NCBI GenBank assembly: GCA_026692885.1
Contig: JAPLNJ010000960.1
Location: 1-61,659, forward strand
Source: Planctomycetota bacterium
Lineage (GTDB): Bacteria > Planctomycetota > Planctomycetia > Pirellulales > Pirellulaceae
DNA: 61,659 nucleotides
Reading direction: 5' to 3'
The notes under the pieces were generated by a model. The model was not told the DNA's origin. It ran no database searches and worked only from the letters and a program-made list of their open reading frames with translations. The position numbers and the translations under genes are program-made. Positions 35,717 to 44,381 of the stretch are shown in pieces (positions within the stretch are counted from its first letter, which is position 1; each line of letters starts with the position of its first letter).

Positions 35717-37495
35717 ATGTCCGCTGACCAAAGTGTGAATTCCGACACCATTGAGCAAACCAAACAGCAGATCCGCGGTTTGGTGAGCGAGATCGCCCGG
35801 CTATCCAAGAGTGAGTTGGAGGCGGAGGAGTACTACCCAGCTTTTCTCGAGCGAATCGTGGGCGCGCTGGCCGCGGCCGGTGGGGCTGTTTGGGTAATTA
35901 AGGAAGGTCGCCGTTTGGATCTGGCTTACCAGATCAAGATGAGCGAAACCTTGCTGAGCAGCGAATCCGAAGAAGCGGCAAGGCACTTTGCCCTGTTGAA
36001 TCAAGTGGTGGCAAGTGCCGAGCCGAAACTGGTTCCGCCGCAGTCCGGGCCGGCCGATCAGACGGCAGCAGGCAATCCCACTCGCTATCTGCTGGTCTTG
36101 GCGCCGCTGAACGGCGACAACCAAGTGGAAGGCGTGATTGAGATCTTCCAGCGGCCCGACGCTCAGCCTGTGACGCAGCGGGGCTACTTGAAATTCTTGG
36201 TCCAAATGTGTGAACTGGCCAGCGAGTGGGTGAAGACTCGCAAGCTGCGCCAAATCAGCGACCGTCATTCGCTGTGGGCGGAGGCGGACCAGTTCTCTCG
36301 GATGGTTCACGAGAATCTCGATCTTAAGGAGACCGCCTACACGGTCGTCAACGAAGGCCGGCGAATCATCGGCTGCGATCGGGTGAGTGTGGTTGTCACG
36401 CGGCACGGCGTATGCAAGGTGGAAGCGGTCAGCGGTCAGGACACCATCGAGAATCGGTCGAATATTGCCAACTTCCTCGGCAAGCTGGCGACGCGAGTCG
36501 TGGCGACGGGTGAGTCGTTGTGGTACGAGGGTTCGACGGAGAACCTTCCACCGCAGCTTGAAGAATCGCTGCACGACTACATCGACGAATCACACACTAA
36601 GATGATGGCGGTATTGCCGTTGCGGCGGCCCAAACGTACGGACGACGTGCGGCAGACAGTGACGGGCGAGGCGGATGACGAGAGCAATGAGGCCAACGAG
36701 ATCATCGGGGCCCTGATCGTCGAACAAATCGAGAGCGACTTGCCGAGAGAGGTTCTCCGCTCCCGCACGGACCTCATTTACGAGCATAGTTCCCGAGCCC
36801 TCACCAACGCCATCGACTACAACAGTCTGTTCCTGATGCCCGTCTGGAGGGCGATCGGCAAGATGCGTTGGCTGGTCCGCGCCCGGACTTTGCCGAAGAC
36901 CGTGGCGGTGGCGGTGGCGATCCTGTTGGTGGTGCTGCTCCTGTGCGTCTTTCCCAAGGATTTCGGTCTGCAGGCCAGTGGCTCGCTTCAGCCGAAAACG
37001 AAGTACGACATTTTCGTGCCTGTGGACGGGGAGGTCGTCGACTGCCCGGTCAGCGACCAATCGCCGGTCAAGAAAGGCGATCTGCTAGTAGAACTTCGCA
37101 ACACGGACCTGAAGGTTCAGTACCAGGATGTGCTGGGACAACAGCTGGCCAAGGCAGAGCGTTTGTCCTCGGTGACGTACTCCTTGCTGAATCACCAGAA
37201 GATGGTGACGGATGCCGAGCGGGTGAAACTGTCGGGGGAGATGCTGGAACTGGGCCAGGAGTTGAAGACGTTGGAACAGCAACGTGCATTGCTGGAAGAG
37301 AAGCTTGGGAAGCTGAAGATTGTGAGTCCGATCGACGGCGAAGTCATGATGTCCTGGGACACACGCAAGACCCTCGTTGGCCGCCCCGTGACCATCGGCC
37401 AGAACCTGATGACCGTTGTCGACCCCCGGGGCGACTGGGAACTGGAAGTGCACATGCGTGAGAGCCGTTGTGGTCACGTCCGCAGCGCCCGCTAA
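35717..37495 (+). CDS. GAF-membrane-HlyD adaptor protein, N-terminal part up to an in-frame stop
   Basis: The 592 residues comprise two GAF-like sensory regions (about 40-170 and 205-370), a single membrane helix (395-413, TVAVAVAILLVVLLLCVFP) and then an HlyD-type adaptor: lipoyl-like half (GEVVDCPVSDQSPVKKGDLL), a coiled coil (LEQQRALLEEKLGKLK) and the return strand IVSPIDGEVMMSWDTRKTLV. The reading stops at TAA 37493-37495 just after EVHMRESRCGHVRSAR, but the same frame carries on with the missing C-terminal barrel (next entry). HlyD proteins bridge inner-membrane pumps and outer-membrane channels; the cytoplasmic GAF part suggests a regulatory input. The gene belongs to the SecA/HlyD/M50 run. 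Confidence 0.85.
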   Translation: MSADQSVNSDTIEQTKQQIRGLVSEIARLSKSELEAEEYYPAFLERIVGALAAAGGAVWVIKEGRRLDLAYQIKMSETLLSSESEEAARHFALLNQVVASAEPKLVPPQSGPADQTAAGNPTRYLLVLAPLNGDNQVEGVIEIFQRPDAQPVTQRGYLKFLVQMCELASEWVKTRKLRQISDRHSLWAEADQFSRMVHENLDLKETAYTVVNEGRRIIGCDRVSVVVTRHGVCKVEAVSGQDTIENRSNIANFLGKLATRVVATGESLWYEGSTENLPPQLEESLHDYIDESHTKMMAVLPLRRPKRTDDVRQTVTGEADDESNEANEIIGALIVEQIESDLPREVLRSRTDLIYEHSSRALTNAIDYNSLFLMPVWRAIGKMRWLVRARTLPKTVAVAVAILLVVLLLCVFPKDFGLQASGSLQPKTKYDIFVPVDGEVVDCPVSDQSPVKKGDLLVELRNTDLKVQYQDVLGQQLAKAERLSSVTYSLLNHQKMVTDAERVKLSGEMLELGQELKTLEQQRALLEEKLGKLKIVSPIDGEVMMSWDTRKTLVGRPVTIGQNLMTVVDPRGDWELEVHMRESRCGHVRSAR

Positions 37496-37825
37496 CGAGT
37501 CCAGCAAGATCCCACCTTGGCGGAGCAAGATTCAGTCGTCGGCGAAACCGTCACGTATGTGCTGGCGACCGATCCGGGGACAAATCACATTGGCAAGATT
37601 CGAGAGATCAAGAGCGGCACCGAAGTTCTGGAAGAAGAGAAATTGAACGTGGTCGATATCAAAGTCGACGTCGATCCGTTGGAAAAGGAAAAGATCGACA
37701 ATCCGAGACCCGGCACCACCGTGACAGCGCAGGTCTACTGCGGACGTCGCCCCTGCGGTTACGTGTGGTTCCACGAAGCCTGGGAGTGGGTGGAACTGCA
37801 CATCTTCTTCAAGTGGTTCTCTTGA
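37496..37825 (+). pseudogene. C-terminal continuation of the GAF/HlyD protein beyond an in-frame TAA
   Basis: Directly after the TAA, without any frame change, the sequence reads RVQQDPTLAEQDSVVGETVT, then YVLATDPGTNHIGKI and GTTVTAQVYCGRRPCGYVWF, ending HIFFKWFS. This is the usual C-terminal barrel of planctomycete HlyD proteins. A single G-to-T or C-to-T change at the stop codon would restore a 702-residue protein. A possible internal start lies at 37517. It is either a recent nonsense mutation, a sequencing error, or a read-through site. Confidence 0.75.
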
Positions 37826-37885
37826 GGGACGCGCCGCTGCCTGCCACGAATTTTTTTTTTCCTAAGTAGAGGGGAGACACAATCG

Positions 37886-38830
37886 ATGCACACGGCTGCG
37901 TGGCTCGTGGCGACCGTGGTTCTGGCGGCCCAACCGACTGGAGAAGCCCGTCCCAAGACACGCGATCGTGTGACGTTGCCACACTGTGTGGTCTCGCTGA
38001 TCGATCAAGTCGAGTTACCCGCTCAGTTGTCTGGTGTGTTGATCGAGGTGACGGCCAAGAAGGGCATGCTGGTCCGCAAGGACCAGCTTCTGGGACGCAT
38101 CGATGACACGATGGCGCAAGTGCGTTTGAAGTCCGTCGAGGCCAAGCTGACCGTCGCCCAGAAGAAAGCGGAAGATGACTCTCCGGTGAAGTTGTCCAAG
38201 AAGCTCGTGGAGTATTATTTGGCGGTGTACGAGGAATCCGTGGCCATCAACAAACGCAGTCCCAATTCAATCGCCGAAGCCACACTACGAACGCAAGTGG
38301 TCCAGTGGGAAAAAGGAAAGCTGGAAACGGCGACGGAAGAGCTGAAATGCGAAGTCGCCAAATTGGAGCAGAAAGTTGCCGAAGTCGAGGTCTTGAACGT
38401 CCGGACGGAGCTGAAGCAGCGGGAGATCCGGTCGCCGTTTGACGGCGTCGTCGTCGAATTGTTGCGTCAACAAAGCGAATGGGTCAAGGATGGCGAGCCG
38501 CTATTGCGGGTCGTGAATATGGATCACTTGCGGGTGGAGGGTTTCCTACCTGCGAAGGATTATGCCCCGGAACAGGTGCTCGGCGCCAGGGCCACCGTCA
38601 AGGTACGTGTGGCCGACTGGGAACCGGAACCGCTGCCCTGCACGGTGGACTACGTCAGTCCATTGGTCGAAGCCAGTGGTGACTACCGGGTCTTTGCCGA
38701 AATCAAGAACAAGCTTGGCCGGGGCGGCTATCCCTGGCTCGTGCGTCCGGGATCGGACGTCGAGATGACCATTACGTTGAAGTTGCAGCAGCCCGAGGCC
38801 CCAGCCACACGGGCCTTGCGCGAGCAATAG
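37886..38830 (+). CDS. Secreted HlyD-type membrane-fusion adaptor
   Basis: The 314-residue protein follows a good ribosome-binding site (GAGGGGAGACACAATCG before ATG). A short signal peptide (MHTAAWLVATVVLAAQPTG) precedes the lipoyl-like half (LSGVLIEVTAKKGMLVRKDQ), a long coiled coil (about 90-170) and the return half IRSPFDGVVVELLRQQSEWV, then a beta-barrel domain with FLPAKDYAPEQVLGARATVK. It lacks a membrane helix after the signal peptide and so is periplasmic. It lies 60 bp after the previous gene and 95 bp before the M50 gene, in the same direction. The expected role is adaptor subunit of an exporter. Confidence 0.87.
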   Translation: MHTAAWLVATVVLAAQPTGEARPKTRDRVTLPHCVVSLIDQVELPAQLSGVLIEVTAKKGMLVRKDQLLGRIDDTMAQVRLKSVEAKLTVAQKKAEDDSPVKLSKKLVEYYLAVYEESVAINKRSPNSIAEATLRTQVVQWEKGKLETATEELKCEVAKLEQKVAEVEVLNVRTELKQREIRSPFDGVVVELLRQQSEWVKDGEPLLRVVNMDHLRVEGFLPAKDYAPEQVLGARATVKVRVADWEPEPLPCTVDYVSPLVEASGDYRVFAEIKNKLGRGGYPWLVRPGSDVEMTITLKLQQPEAPATRALREQ

Positions 38831-38924
38831 CAGACCGGCGTACGAGTCGCCTGCCCCACCGTGGCGAGTTCGGCTCCTGTGTGGGCCAGCTGGCGTGTTG
38901 GTTCTTGGCCCCCGCGGACTTCCC

Positions 38925-41210
38925 ATGGCAACCTTGGCGGACAGCTTGGTTAGCAGTACGACGCGGCCGGTGCGGCTGCGCATGCGTCCGGACTTGACCT
39001 CGCGACGACAACGCTATCAGGGCGACAGTTACTGGGTGGTCAAAGAGCCGGTAGGCCTGAACTACTTTCGCTTCCACGAGGAGGAGTTTGCGATCCTCGA
39101 AATGCTGGATGGCCAGACCAGCCTGGAGGAAATCAAGGAGCAATTTGAGTCCGAGTACACGCCGCAAAAGATCACCTACCAGGATCTGCAGCAGTTTGTC
39201 GGGATGCTGCACCGCAGCGGCTTGGTGATCTCGGATGCGGCCGGGCAAGGGCGGCAACTCCGCAAGCGTGGCACCGAGAAGCGACGCAAGGAGTGGCTCG
39301 GCAAACTGACCAACGTGTTCGCCTTGCGGTTTCGCGGCATCGATCCGGAATGGCTGCTGACCCGCATGCTGCCGTACTTAGGCTGGCTCTTCAACCCGGT
39401 GCTCCAGATCTGCTGGTGCTTGCTGGTCCTCAGCGCGGTGAGTCTGGTGCTTGTCCAATACGATCTCTTTCAGTCGCGTCTGCCTTCGTTTCACGAGTTT
39501 TTCGGTGGCTTTGAGAACTGGCTCTACATGGGCGCGACGATGGCGGTCGTGAAGGTCTTGCACGAATTTGGCCACGGCTTGTCGTGTAAGTACTATGGCG
39601 GCGAATGCCACGAAATGGGCCTGATGTTCTTGGTGTTTACTCCCTGCCTGTACTGCAACGTGTCCGACTCCTGGATGCTGCCCAACAAATGGCATCGCGT
39701 GTTCATCGGTGCTGCCGGGATGTACATCGAAGGTTTACTGGCTGCGATCGCCACCTTCGTGTGGTGGTACAGTGCGCCGGGTTCGCCCGGGATGCTGAAC
39801 CACATCTGCCTGAGCGTCATGTTCATCTGTTCGGTCAGCACGGTGATGTTCAACGGCAACCCGCTGCTGAGGTACGACGGCTACTACATGCTCATGGATG
39901 CCTTGGAGATCCCCAATCTGCGGCAGAAGGCAACTGAGGTTCTGAAACGGTTTATGGTGGATATGTGTTTGGGAATCGAGCAGCCGGACAGTCCGTTTCT
40001 GCCCCAACGCCATCGTTTTCTCTTTGGCCTGTTCACGGTTGCGTCCGTCTGTTACCGCTGGGTCGTCGTGTTTTCCATTATGTTCTTCCTGAACAGAGTG
40101 TTTGAACCCTATGGCTTGAAGATCATTGGCCAATTCATTGGAGCGATGGGGTTTTTCGGTCTGGTCGTCCAGCCGCTCTGGCAGCTCTGCCGGTTCTTTT
40201 ACATGCCTGGGAGGATGCATAAAGTGAAGCGACACCGTCTCATCGCTTCGGTGTCCGTGGTGGGAATCGTGGTGGCCGCCTTGCTGTTCGTGCCCCTACC
40301 CTACTCCGTGGACTGCACGCTCGAACTCCAACCGCGGGACGCCGCGGCCATCTGGCCTCGGGTTCCTGGACGCCTGGCGAAGATCTCCGTCAAAGAGGGC
40401 GAAGAAGTCAAAGAGGGCCGGGAGATTATCCTGTTAGATAATCTCGATCTGCAACTCGAAGTGACGAAACTGCAGGGGAAACGCGACAAATCGATAGCCC
40501 AACTGCGAAGTCTTGATCAAGAACGTATTTACGACGAACGAGCGAGTCTGCAGATTAAGCAAGTGCGAGAAATCTTGGCGACGGTGGAGCAGCAACTCAA
40601 AGAAAAAGAAGGCGACATCCGGCACTTGACCTTGAAGGCCCCCAAAGCGGGCGTCGTCATCCCCGCCACTCCCCGCCCCAACCGCAATCCCGGTGATCGT
40701 CTGCCCGAGTGGTCTGGTTCACCCTTGAGCCCGAAGAACATCGGGGCCAAGTTCAAGGAAACCGACATGATCTGCCAAATCGGCGATCCCCAGGACCTGG
40801 AAGCCGTCTTGATCATCGACCAGGAAGACATCGAACTCGTCGACACAGCACGGCAAAACGCAGCGCGGGCCAAAGCCTCTCCGCCGGCCGTCAGCATTCG
40901 TTTGGACGCCGATCCCAGCCAGACCTTGGTCAGTGAGATCGTGCAGGTCGCGAAGGTGGAATTGAAATCGACGCCGGACAGCTTGTCCGCCAAGGCGGGC
41001 GGTGAATTGAACACCAAGACAGACACTTACGGGAGGCAACGGCCGATGAGCACTTCCTATCAAGCGCTCGCGCCTCTCGATAACCAGGGAAATCTGCGCG
41101 GTCTGCTCAGTCCCGGTCAGCGGGGGCGAGCGAAAATCCACACCGACTGGCAGTCTTTGGGAAACCGGGCTTATCGCTATGTGGTCAGGACTTTCCACTT
41201 CAAGATGTAG
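38925..41210 (+). CDS. PqqD-like / M50 site-2-protease / HlyD fusion protein
   Basis: From the ATG at 38925 the product has 761 residues. Residues 30-105 resemble a PqqD-type winged helix (YFRFHEEEFAILEMLDGQTS), which in other systems binds leader peptides. Residues 150-430 are a membrane-embedded M50 metalloprotease with HEFGH at 213-217 and the second motif NGNPLLRYDGYY (310-321), plus six or so membrane helices. After another membrane helix near 430, residues 445-761 form an HlyD adaptor with a coiled coil (510-580). The catalytic residues are intact. Such proteins in planctomycetes always sit with HlyD genes. A peptide- or protein-processing exporter is inferred. Confidence 0.88.
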   Translation: MATLADSLVSSTTRPVRLRMRPDLTSRRQRYQGDSYWVVKEPVGLNYFRFHEEEFAILEMLDGQTSLEEIKEQFESEYTPQKITYQDLQQFVGMLHRSGLVISDAAGQGRQLRKRGTEKRRKEWLGKLTNVFALRFRGIDPEWLLTRMLPYLGWLFNPVLQICWCLLVLSAVSLVLVQYDLFQSRLPSFHEFFGGFENWLYMGATMAVVKVLHEFGHGLSCKYYGGECHEMGLMFLVFTPCLYCNVSDSWMLPNKWHRVFIGAAGMYIEGLLAAIATFVWWYSAPGSPGMLNHICLSVMFICSVSTVMFNGNPLLRYDGYYMLMDALEIPNLRQKATEVLKRFMVDMCLGIEQPDSPFLPQRHRFLFGLFTVASVCYRWVVVFSIMFFLNRVFEPYGLKIIGQFIGAMGFFGLVVQPLWQLCRFFYMPGRMHKVKRHRLIASVSVVGIVVAALLFVPLPYSVDCTLELQPRDAAAIWPRVPGRLAKISVKEGEEVKEGREIILLDNLDLQLEVTKLQGKRDKSIAQLRSLDQERIYDERASLQIKQVREILATVEQQLKEKEGDIRHLTLKAPKAGVVIPATPRPNRNPGDRLPEWSGSPLSPKNIGAKFKETDMICQIGDPQDLEAVLIIDQEDIELVDTARQNAARAKASPPAVSIRLDADPSQTLVSEIVQVAKVELKSTPDSLSAKAGGELNTKTDTYGRQRPMSTSYQALAPLDNQGNLRGLLSPGQRGRAKIHTDWQSLGNRAYRYVVRTFHFKM

Positions 41211-41397
41211 GCCGCGAGCCTCCGGCCCCCCCCGTCGCCGTGCGAAGGGATTCTGCTACGATAGTTCGTCTGTGATTGTCGCACGCAGAACAGGTTGCGG
41301 GAAATGCGAGATCATTGTCTGAGAAATAGTTTTGGTCGTTAAGGACTCTTGTGAGTCCGGCAGTTTGTGTTTTGTCTTTAGTAATGGAGAGAGAAGC

Positions 41398-41742
41398 ATG
41401 GCAAAAGAAAATGAAGCCGCCGAAGTAACCCCCCCGACGGATGCACAGCCGGCCCGGCCGCAGCAGTTGCGAGTCGATGACTCCAACATCCTCGCGAGCT
41501 ACTCGAATTTCTGCCGCGTGACGGGCTCGCCTGAGGAGCTGAGCATCGACTTCGGCTTCAACCCGCAACCCGTGGGGATTCCCGATCAGCCGGTCAAGGT
41601 CGTGCAACGGATCATCGTCAACTTCTACACGGCCAAGCGTTTGTTGGCTGCGTTGTCGATGTCCGTGCAACGGCACGAAGCTGTGTTCGGCGTGCTGGAA
41701 ACCGATATCAACAAGCGGTTGAGGATTCAGCAGCAACAGTAG
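41398..41742 (+). CDS. Small DUF3467-like protein
   Basis: I start the protein at 41398 (MAKENEAAEVTPPTDAQPAR), after GGAGAGAAGC. The 114 residues contain SNILASYSNFCRVTGSPEEL and IDFGFNPQP, followed by VVQRIIVNFYTAKRLLAALS, the pattern of DUF3467 proteins. It is soluble and without a signal peptide. It follows the M50 gene on the same strand by 187 bp and may be the last gene of the cassette. Function unknown. Confidence 0.8.
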   Translation: MAKENEAAEVTPPTDAQPARPQQLRVDDSNILASYSNFCRVTGSPEELSIDFGFNPQPVGIPDQPVKVVQRIIVNFYTAKRLLAALSMSVQRHEAVFGVLETDINKRLRIQQQQ

Positions 41743-42049
41743 GCAGAGCGAACCGTTGAGGGCCTTGATCATAAGGCGGCGAACTGCTGTCATTGCTGGC
41801 AACAATGTGGGTGGCTGGTGGCTGAGTCTAAGCGAAGCCCCAGTCCACTGTTGCTGGGGCTTCGCTTAGGCTCAGCCACCAGCCACCCTGCTGCTAGCAT
41901 TTCGCAAGATTACGAGCATAGCCCCGCCGAGCAATCGGCGCGAAGTACACGGGACGGCTGCGTCGGGGGCCGCGGGGCAGACCAGACGCAGCCGTTCTCC
42001 TTTGGCGAAGGCAGCCCTGCGCCGACGTCAAACGCCCAGCGCTGCCATG
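41743..42049. other. Intergenic stretch between convergent genes, filled by a family A repeat
   Basis: Apart from the repeat 41757-41922 nothing is recognised. The hairpin could act as a two-way terminator although it lacks a T-run. Confidence 0.5.
41757..41922 (+). repeat. Family A palindromic repeat with 35-bp hairpin arms
   Basis: The arms 41809-41843 (GGGTGGCTGGTGGCTGAGTC...) and 41854-41888 pair over 35 bases with a single G-T pair and a 10-base loop (TCCACTGTTG). The left flank GGGCCTTGATCATAAGG is the family's usual end. Confidence 0.9.
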
Positions 42050-42709
42050 TCAGGTTTCTTCCAGCGCCCGTTCGAGAAACTCGATCTGGCCGCGCACCGA
42101 TTCCAGATTGGGATTCAGTTCCACGGCCCGGCGAAAACACTCCAACGCGGCGAAGGCTTCTCCCGTCTCCAGATAACAGTGAGCCATGCCCACCGCCGCA
42201 CCGAAATGGTAGGCGTTCAGCTCAAGCGTTTGTTGACAGTCGTTGGCGGCGTCTTCATAGTGACGCAGTTGAAAATGGGCGATCGCCCGCTGGTTCCAGA
42301 CTTCCGCGAAACGCGGGGCTTCGTCAATCAACTGCGTAGCAGCATCCAGGGCTTCGAGATAGCGGAAGGAGTTGTTCAGACGGAGAATGATCCCCAACTG
42401 CTGGCGTTGCACGTCGCTGCCATCCCGGCACCACAACTCGCGGAGGGTGTTTTCCGCGAGAATGCGGACGACACGATCGCGATCCCGCAGCACTTGGCCT
42501 AAGACCGGCGTCGAGTCGTAGCCCGCCGAGAATCCGAGTGCTAAGGCGGCCCCGCGGCGAGTCAGGCGGGTACCACACAGCGCCAGTCGCTCCAAGGTCG
42601 TAATCAGGTAGTGCTTGGATGTATTGCGGATGAAGGCCGCCGAATCCTCGTCGTCCAGGTAACGTAGGTAGAATCGATTCAGCAGAGGAGTAGGCTTGTC
42701 CGCGGGCAC
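42050..42709 (-). CDS. HEAT/TPR-repeat protein
   Basis: The 219-residue soluble protein has a HEAT-like first half (LERLALCGTRLTRRGAALAL; VVRILAENTLRELW) and two to three TPR units in the second half (AEVWNQRAIAHFQLRHYEDA; HFGAAVGMAHCYLETGEAFA; ECFRRAVELNPNL). No catalytic motif is present; it is probably a protein-binding scaffold. GGAGCGAG lies upstream of the start. It converges on the export cassette. Confidence 0.82.
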   Translation of the reverse strand: MPADKPTPLLNRFYLRYLDDEDSAAFIRNTSKHYLITTLERLALCGTRLTRRGAALALGFSAGYDSTPVLGQVLRDRDRVVRILAENTLRELWCRDGSDVQRQQLGIILRLNNSFRYLEALDAATQLIDEAPRFAEVWNQRAIAHFQLRHYEDAANDCQQTLELNAYHFGAAVGMAHCYLETGEAFAALECFRRAVELNPNLESVRGQIEFLERALEET

Positions 42710-42856
42710 TGGTCTCGCTCCTTTCGGATTGGCGTCGGAGGGGGCATGCAGGCGATTGCTTCTACGAGTTTAGTTGCGTCCTGCAGTCGCGACAACGGTT
42801 TGGCGCGTCTTGGACACCTATTCCCCGACTTTATCCGCGGCCATGTTTCGGTCAGA

Positions 42857-43839
42857 ATGTTCACGGAGACTGGGCGAGCATGGCTTGCCGAGACGGAAAT
42901 GCGCAGCATACCGAACACCGAAAACTTGGCGCCACGCGGACTCGCTGGTCACGTGCCGTGGCTCGGCTGGTGTTTCTGCCTCACCGTGTGTGCCGCGTGG
43001 GACGCGCCCGTGGAGGCCAGCGAGCCGCGGGCAGTTTCGTGGAAGACGGGGACCGAGTTCGAACGACAACTCGACTCACTGGTCGCCATCACTTGGCCTT
43101 CCAATCCGCTGCGTCAGTCCCTCTGCAGTGGCCCGAACGCAGTTCGCCGCGGCAGCTGATCGAACAACTGGCCGCCGAAGTCGAGCTGAAGATCGAGCGG
43201 CCGGAACAGATCCCGCATGATCTGTGGCCTGCCGTCGCGTTGCCGCCACTCGACTTTGCGCAGCGTCTAAGCCTCCTGCTCGCCGGCTTGGAGCTGACCT
43301 TCGAGTATTCCGATGCCCACGCCATTCGTCTGCTCCCGCTGCCGGCCACCGCGACCGTAGAACGTAGCTACGCCGTATCGAATCAGCAAACTGCCGCCAT
43401 CCAGGAAATCACCCAGCGATTCCCCGAAACCCGTGTAACACGTCGAGCGGGAAATGTGATCGTCGTGGCTCCGCTGGAGGCCCACGAGTTGCTGCAGGGA
43501 CTGTTGCACGGTCGGCGGCCGCCCGGTATCAAGCCGGCTAAGCCGGCTAAGCCGACCAAGTCGACCAAGCCGACAGCGAAACCTGAAGTGAGTTGGACGC
43601 TGCGCATCGAAAACCAGACCGTCGTGGCGGTGGTCAAGATCGTTGCCAAGCGTCTCGAGTGCCAACTCGCATGCGACCCCGCGCTCCTCGGCAAGCTGAA
43701 TCAACGGGTGTCCTTCGAAGTCAACCAGGTCACGCTGGAGAAGCTCCTGGAGACCGCACTTTCTCCGGCTGGCCTCACGTATCGTTTGGATGCGACGACG
43801 CTGCGGATTCTCCCCGCCGATGCGTCGTCCGAGCCGTAA
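42857..43839 (+). pseudogene. STN/secretin-N-type protein broken by a frameshift
   Basis: From 42857 one frame gives a leader with a hydrophobic core (WLGWCFCLTVCAAWDAPVEA) and TEFERQLDSLVAITWPSNPL followed by RQSL. At about 43119 protein-like sequence jumps to the next frame: QWPERSSPRQLIEQLAAEVE, LSLLLAGLELTFEY, then a Pro/Lys linker (GIKPAKPAKPTKSTKP) and a second STN-like unit ending TALSPAGLTYRLDATTLRIL. A duplicated CT in TCCCTCTGCAG would explain the shift. STN-like modules occur in secretins and TonB receptors; here no channel domain follows. Probably exported when intact. It could be a sequencing error. Confidence 0.6.
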
Positions 43840-44005
43840 CGCGGATTTATTCTAGAGGAAACGCCCGTCGAGAATGTGCTAGCGATGTTTGACGCCATCC
43901 AAGAGTTTGGGGAATATGCCTGAGCGTGAGAACTTCCCCAACACAGGGTGCGTCTGGTAGAATTGGTCAACCCCGTGTCCCGCACACCAGGAAAGGATCG
44001 GATCG

Positions 44006-44308
44006 ATGCCCGCGTTCAAGGCAGAAGTTTTGCATGCGTTGGGTCAGGCTCAGGCCATCTCGCGTTTGAAAAGTCTTATGGAGCAGGCGCGAGAGCAGTA
44101 CCGAGACGACGTCAGCCAGATCTCCGGCGCATGGAAAGACCACGTAATGGACTTCTCCTTGACCACGTTCGGGATGACCGTCAAAGGGACGCTCACGGTG
44201 GAGGAAGCCGCTGCCCGCGTGGCCGGTCAGCTGCCCTTGGCCGCCGCCTTTTTCCGCGGGAAGATCGAGCAGTCGATCGCGAGCGAATTGCAGAAGGCGC
44301 TCGGGTGA
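44006..44308 (+). CDS. Polyhydroxyalkanoic-acid-system family small protein
   Basis: The 100-residue protein begins MPAFKAEVLHALGQAQAISR and has FSLTTFGMTVKGTLTVEE and LPLAAAFFRGKIEQSIASEL, the pattern of the PHA-granule-region family. These small proteins have an SRPBCC-like look and are found widely in planctomycetes; their role is not settled, and no PHA synthase is present here. GGAAAGGATCG precedes the start. It lies 73 bp upstream of the OleB-like gene. Confidence 0.75.
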   Translation: MPAFKAEVLHALGQAQAISRLKSLMEQAREQYRDDVSQISGAWKDHVMDFSLTTFGMTVKGTLTVEEAAARVAGQLPLAAAFFRGKIEQSIASELQKALG

Positions 44309-44381
44309 GTATCAGAGGCCTGACGCTCCCCGCTCGCCAGCTTGATTCGAACACGTTCGGCACCTGACCATAATAGATCGC

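Noticed and set aside
37851..37861. Poly-T run after the GAF/HlyD gene as a terminator
   Set aside because: No stable stem precedes it, and the next genes continue in the same direction.
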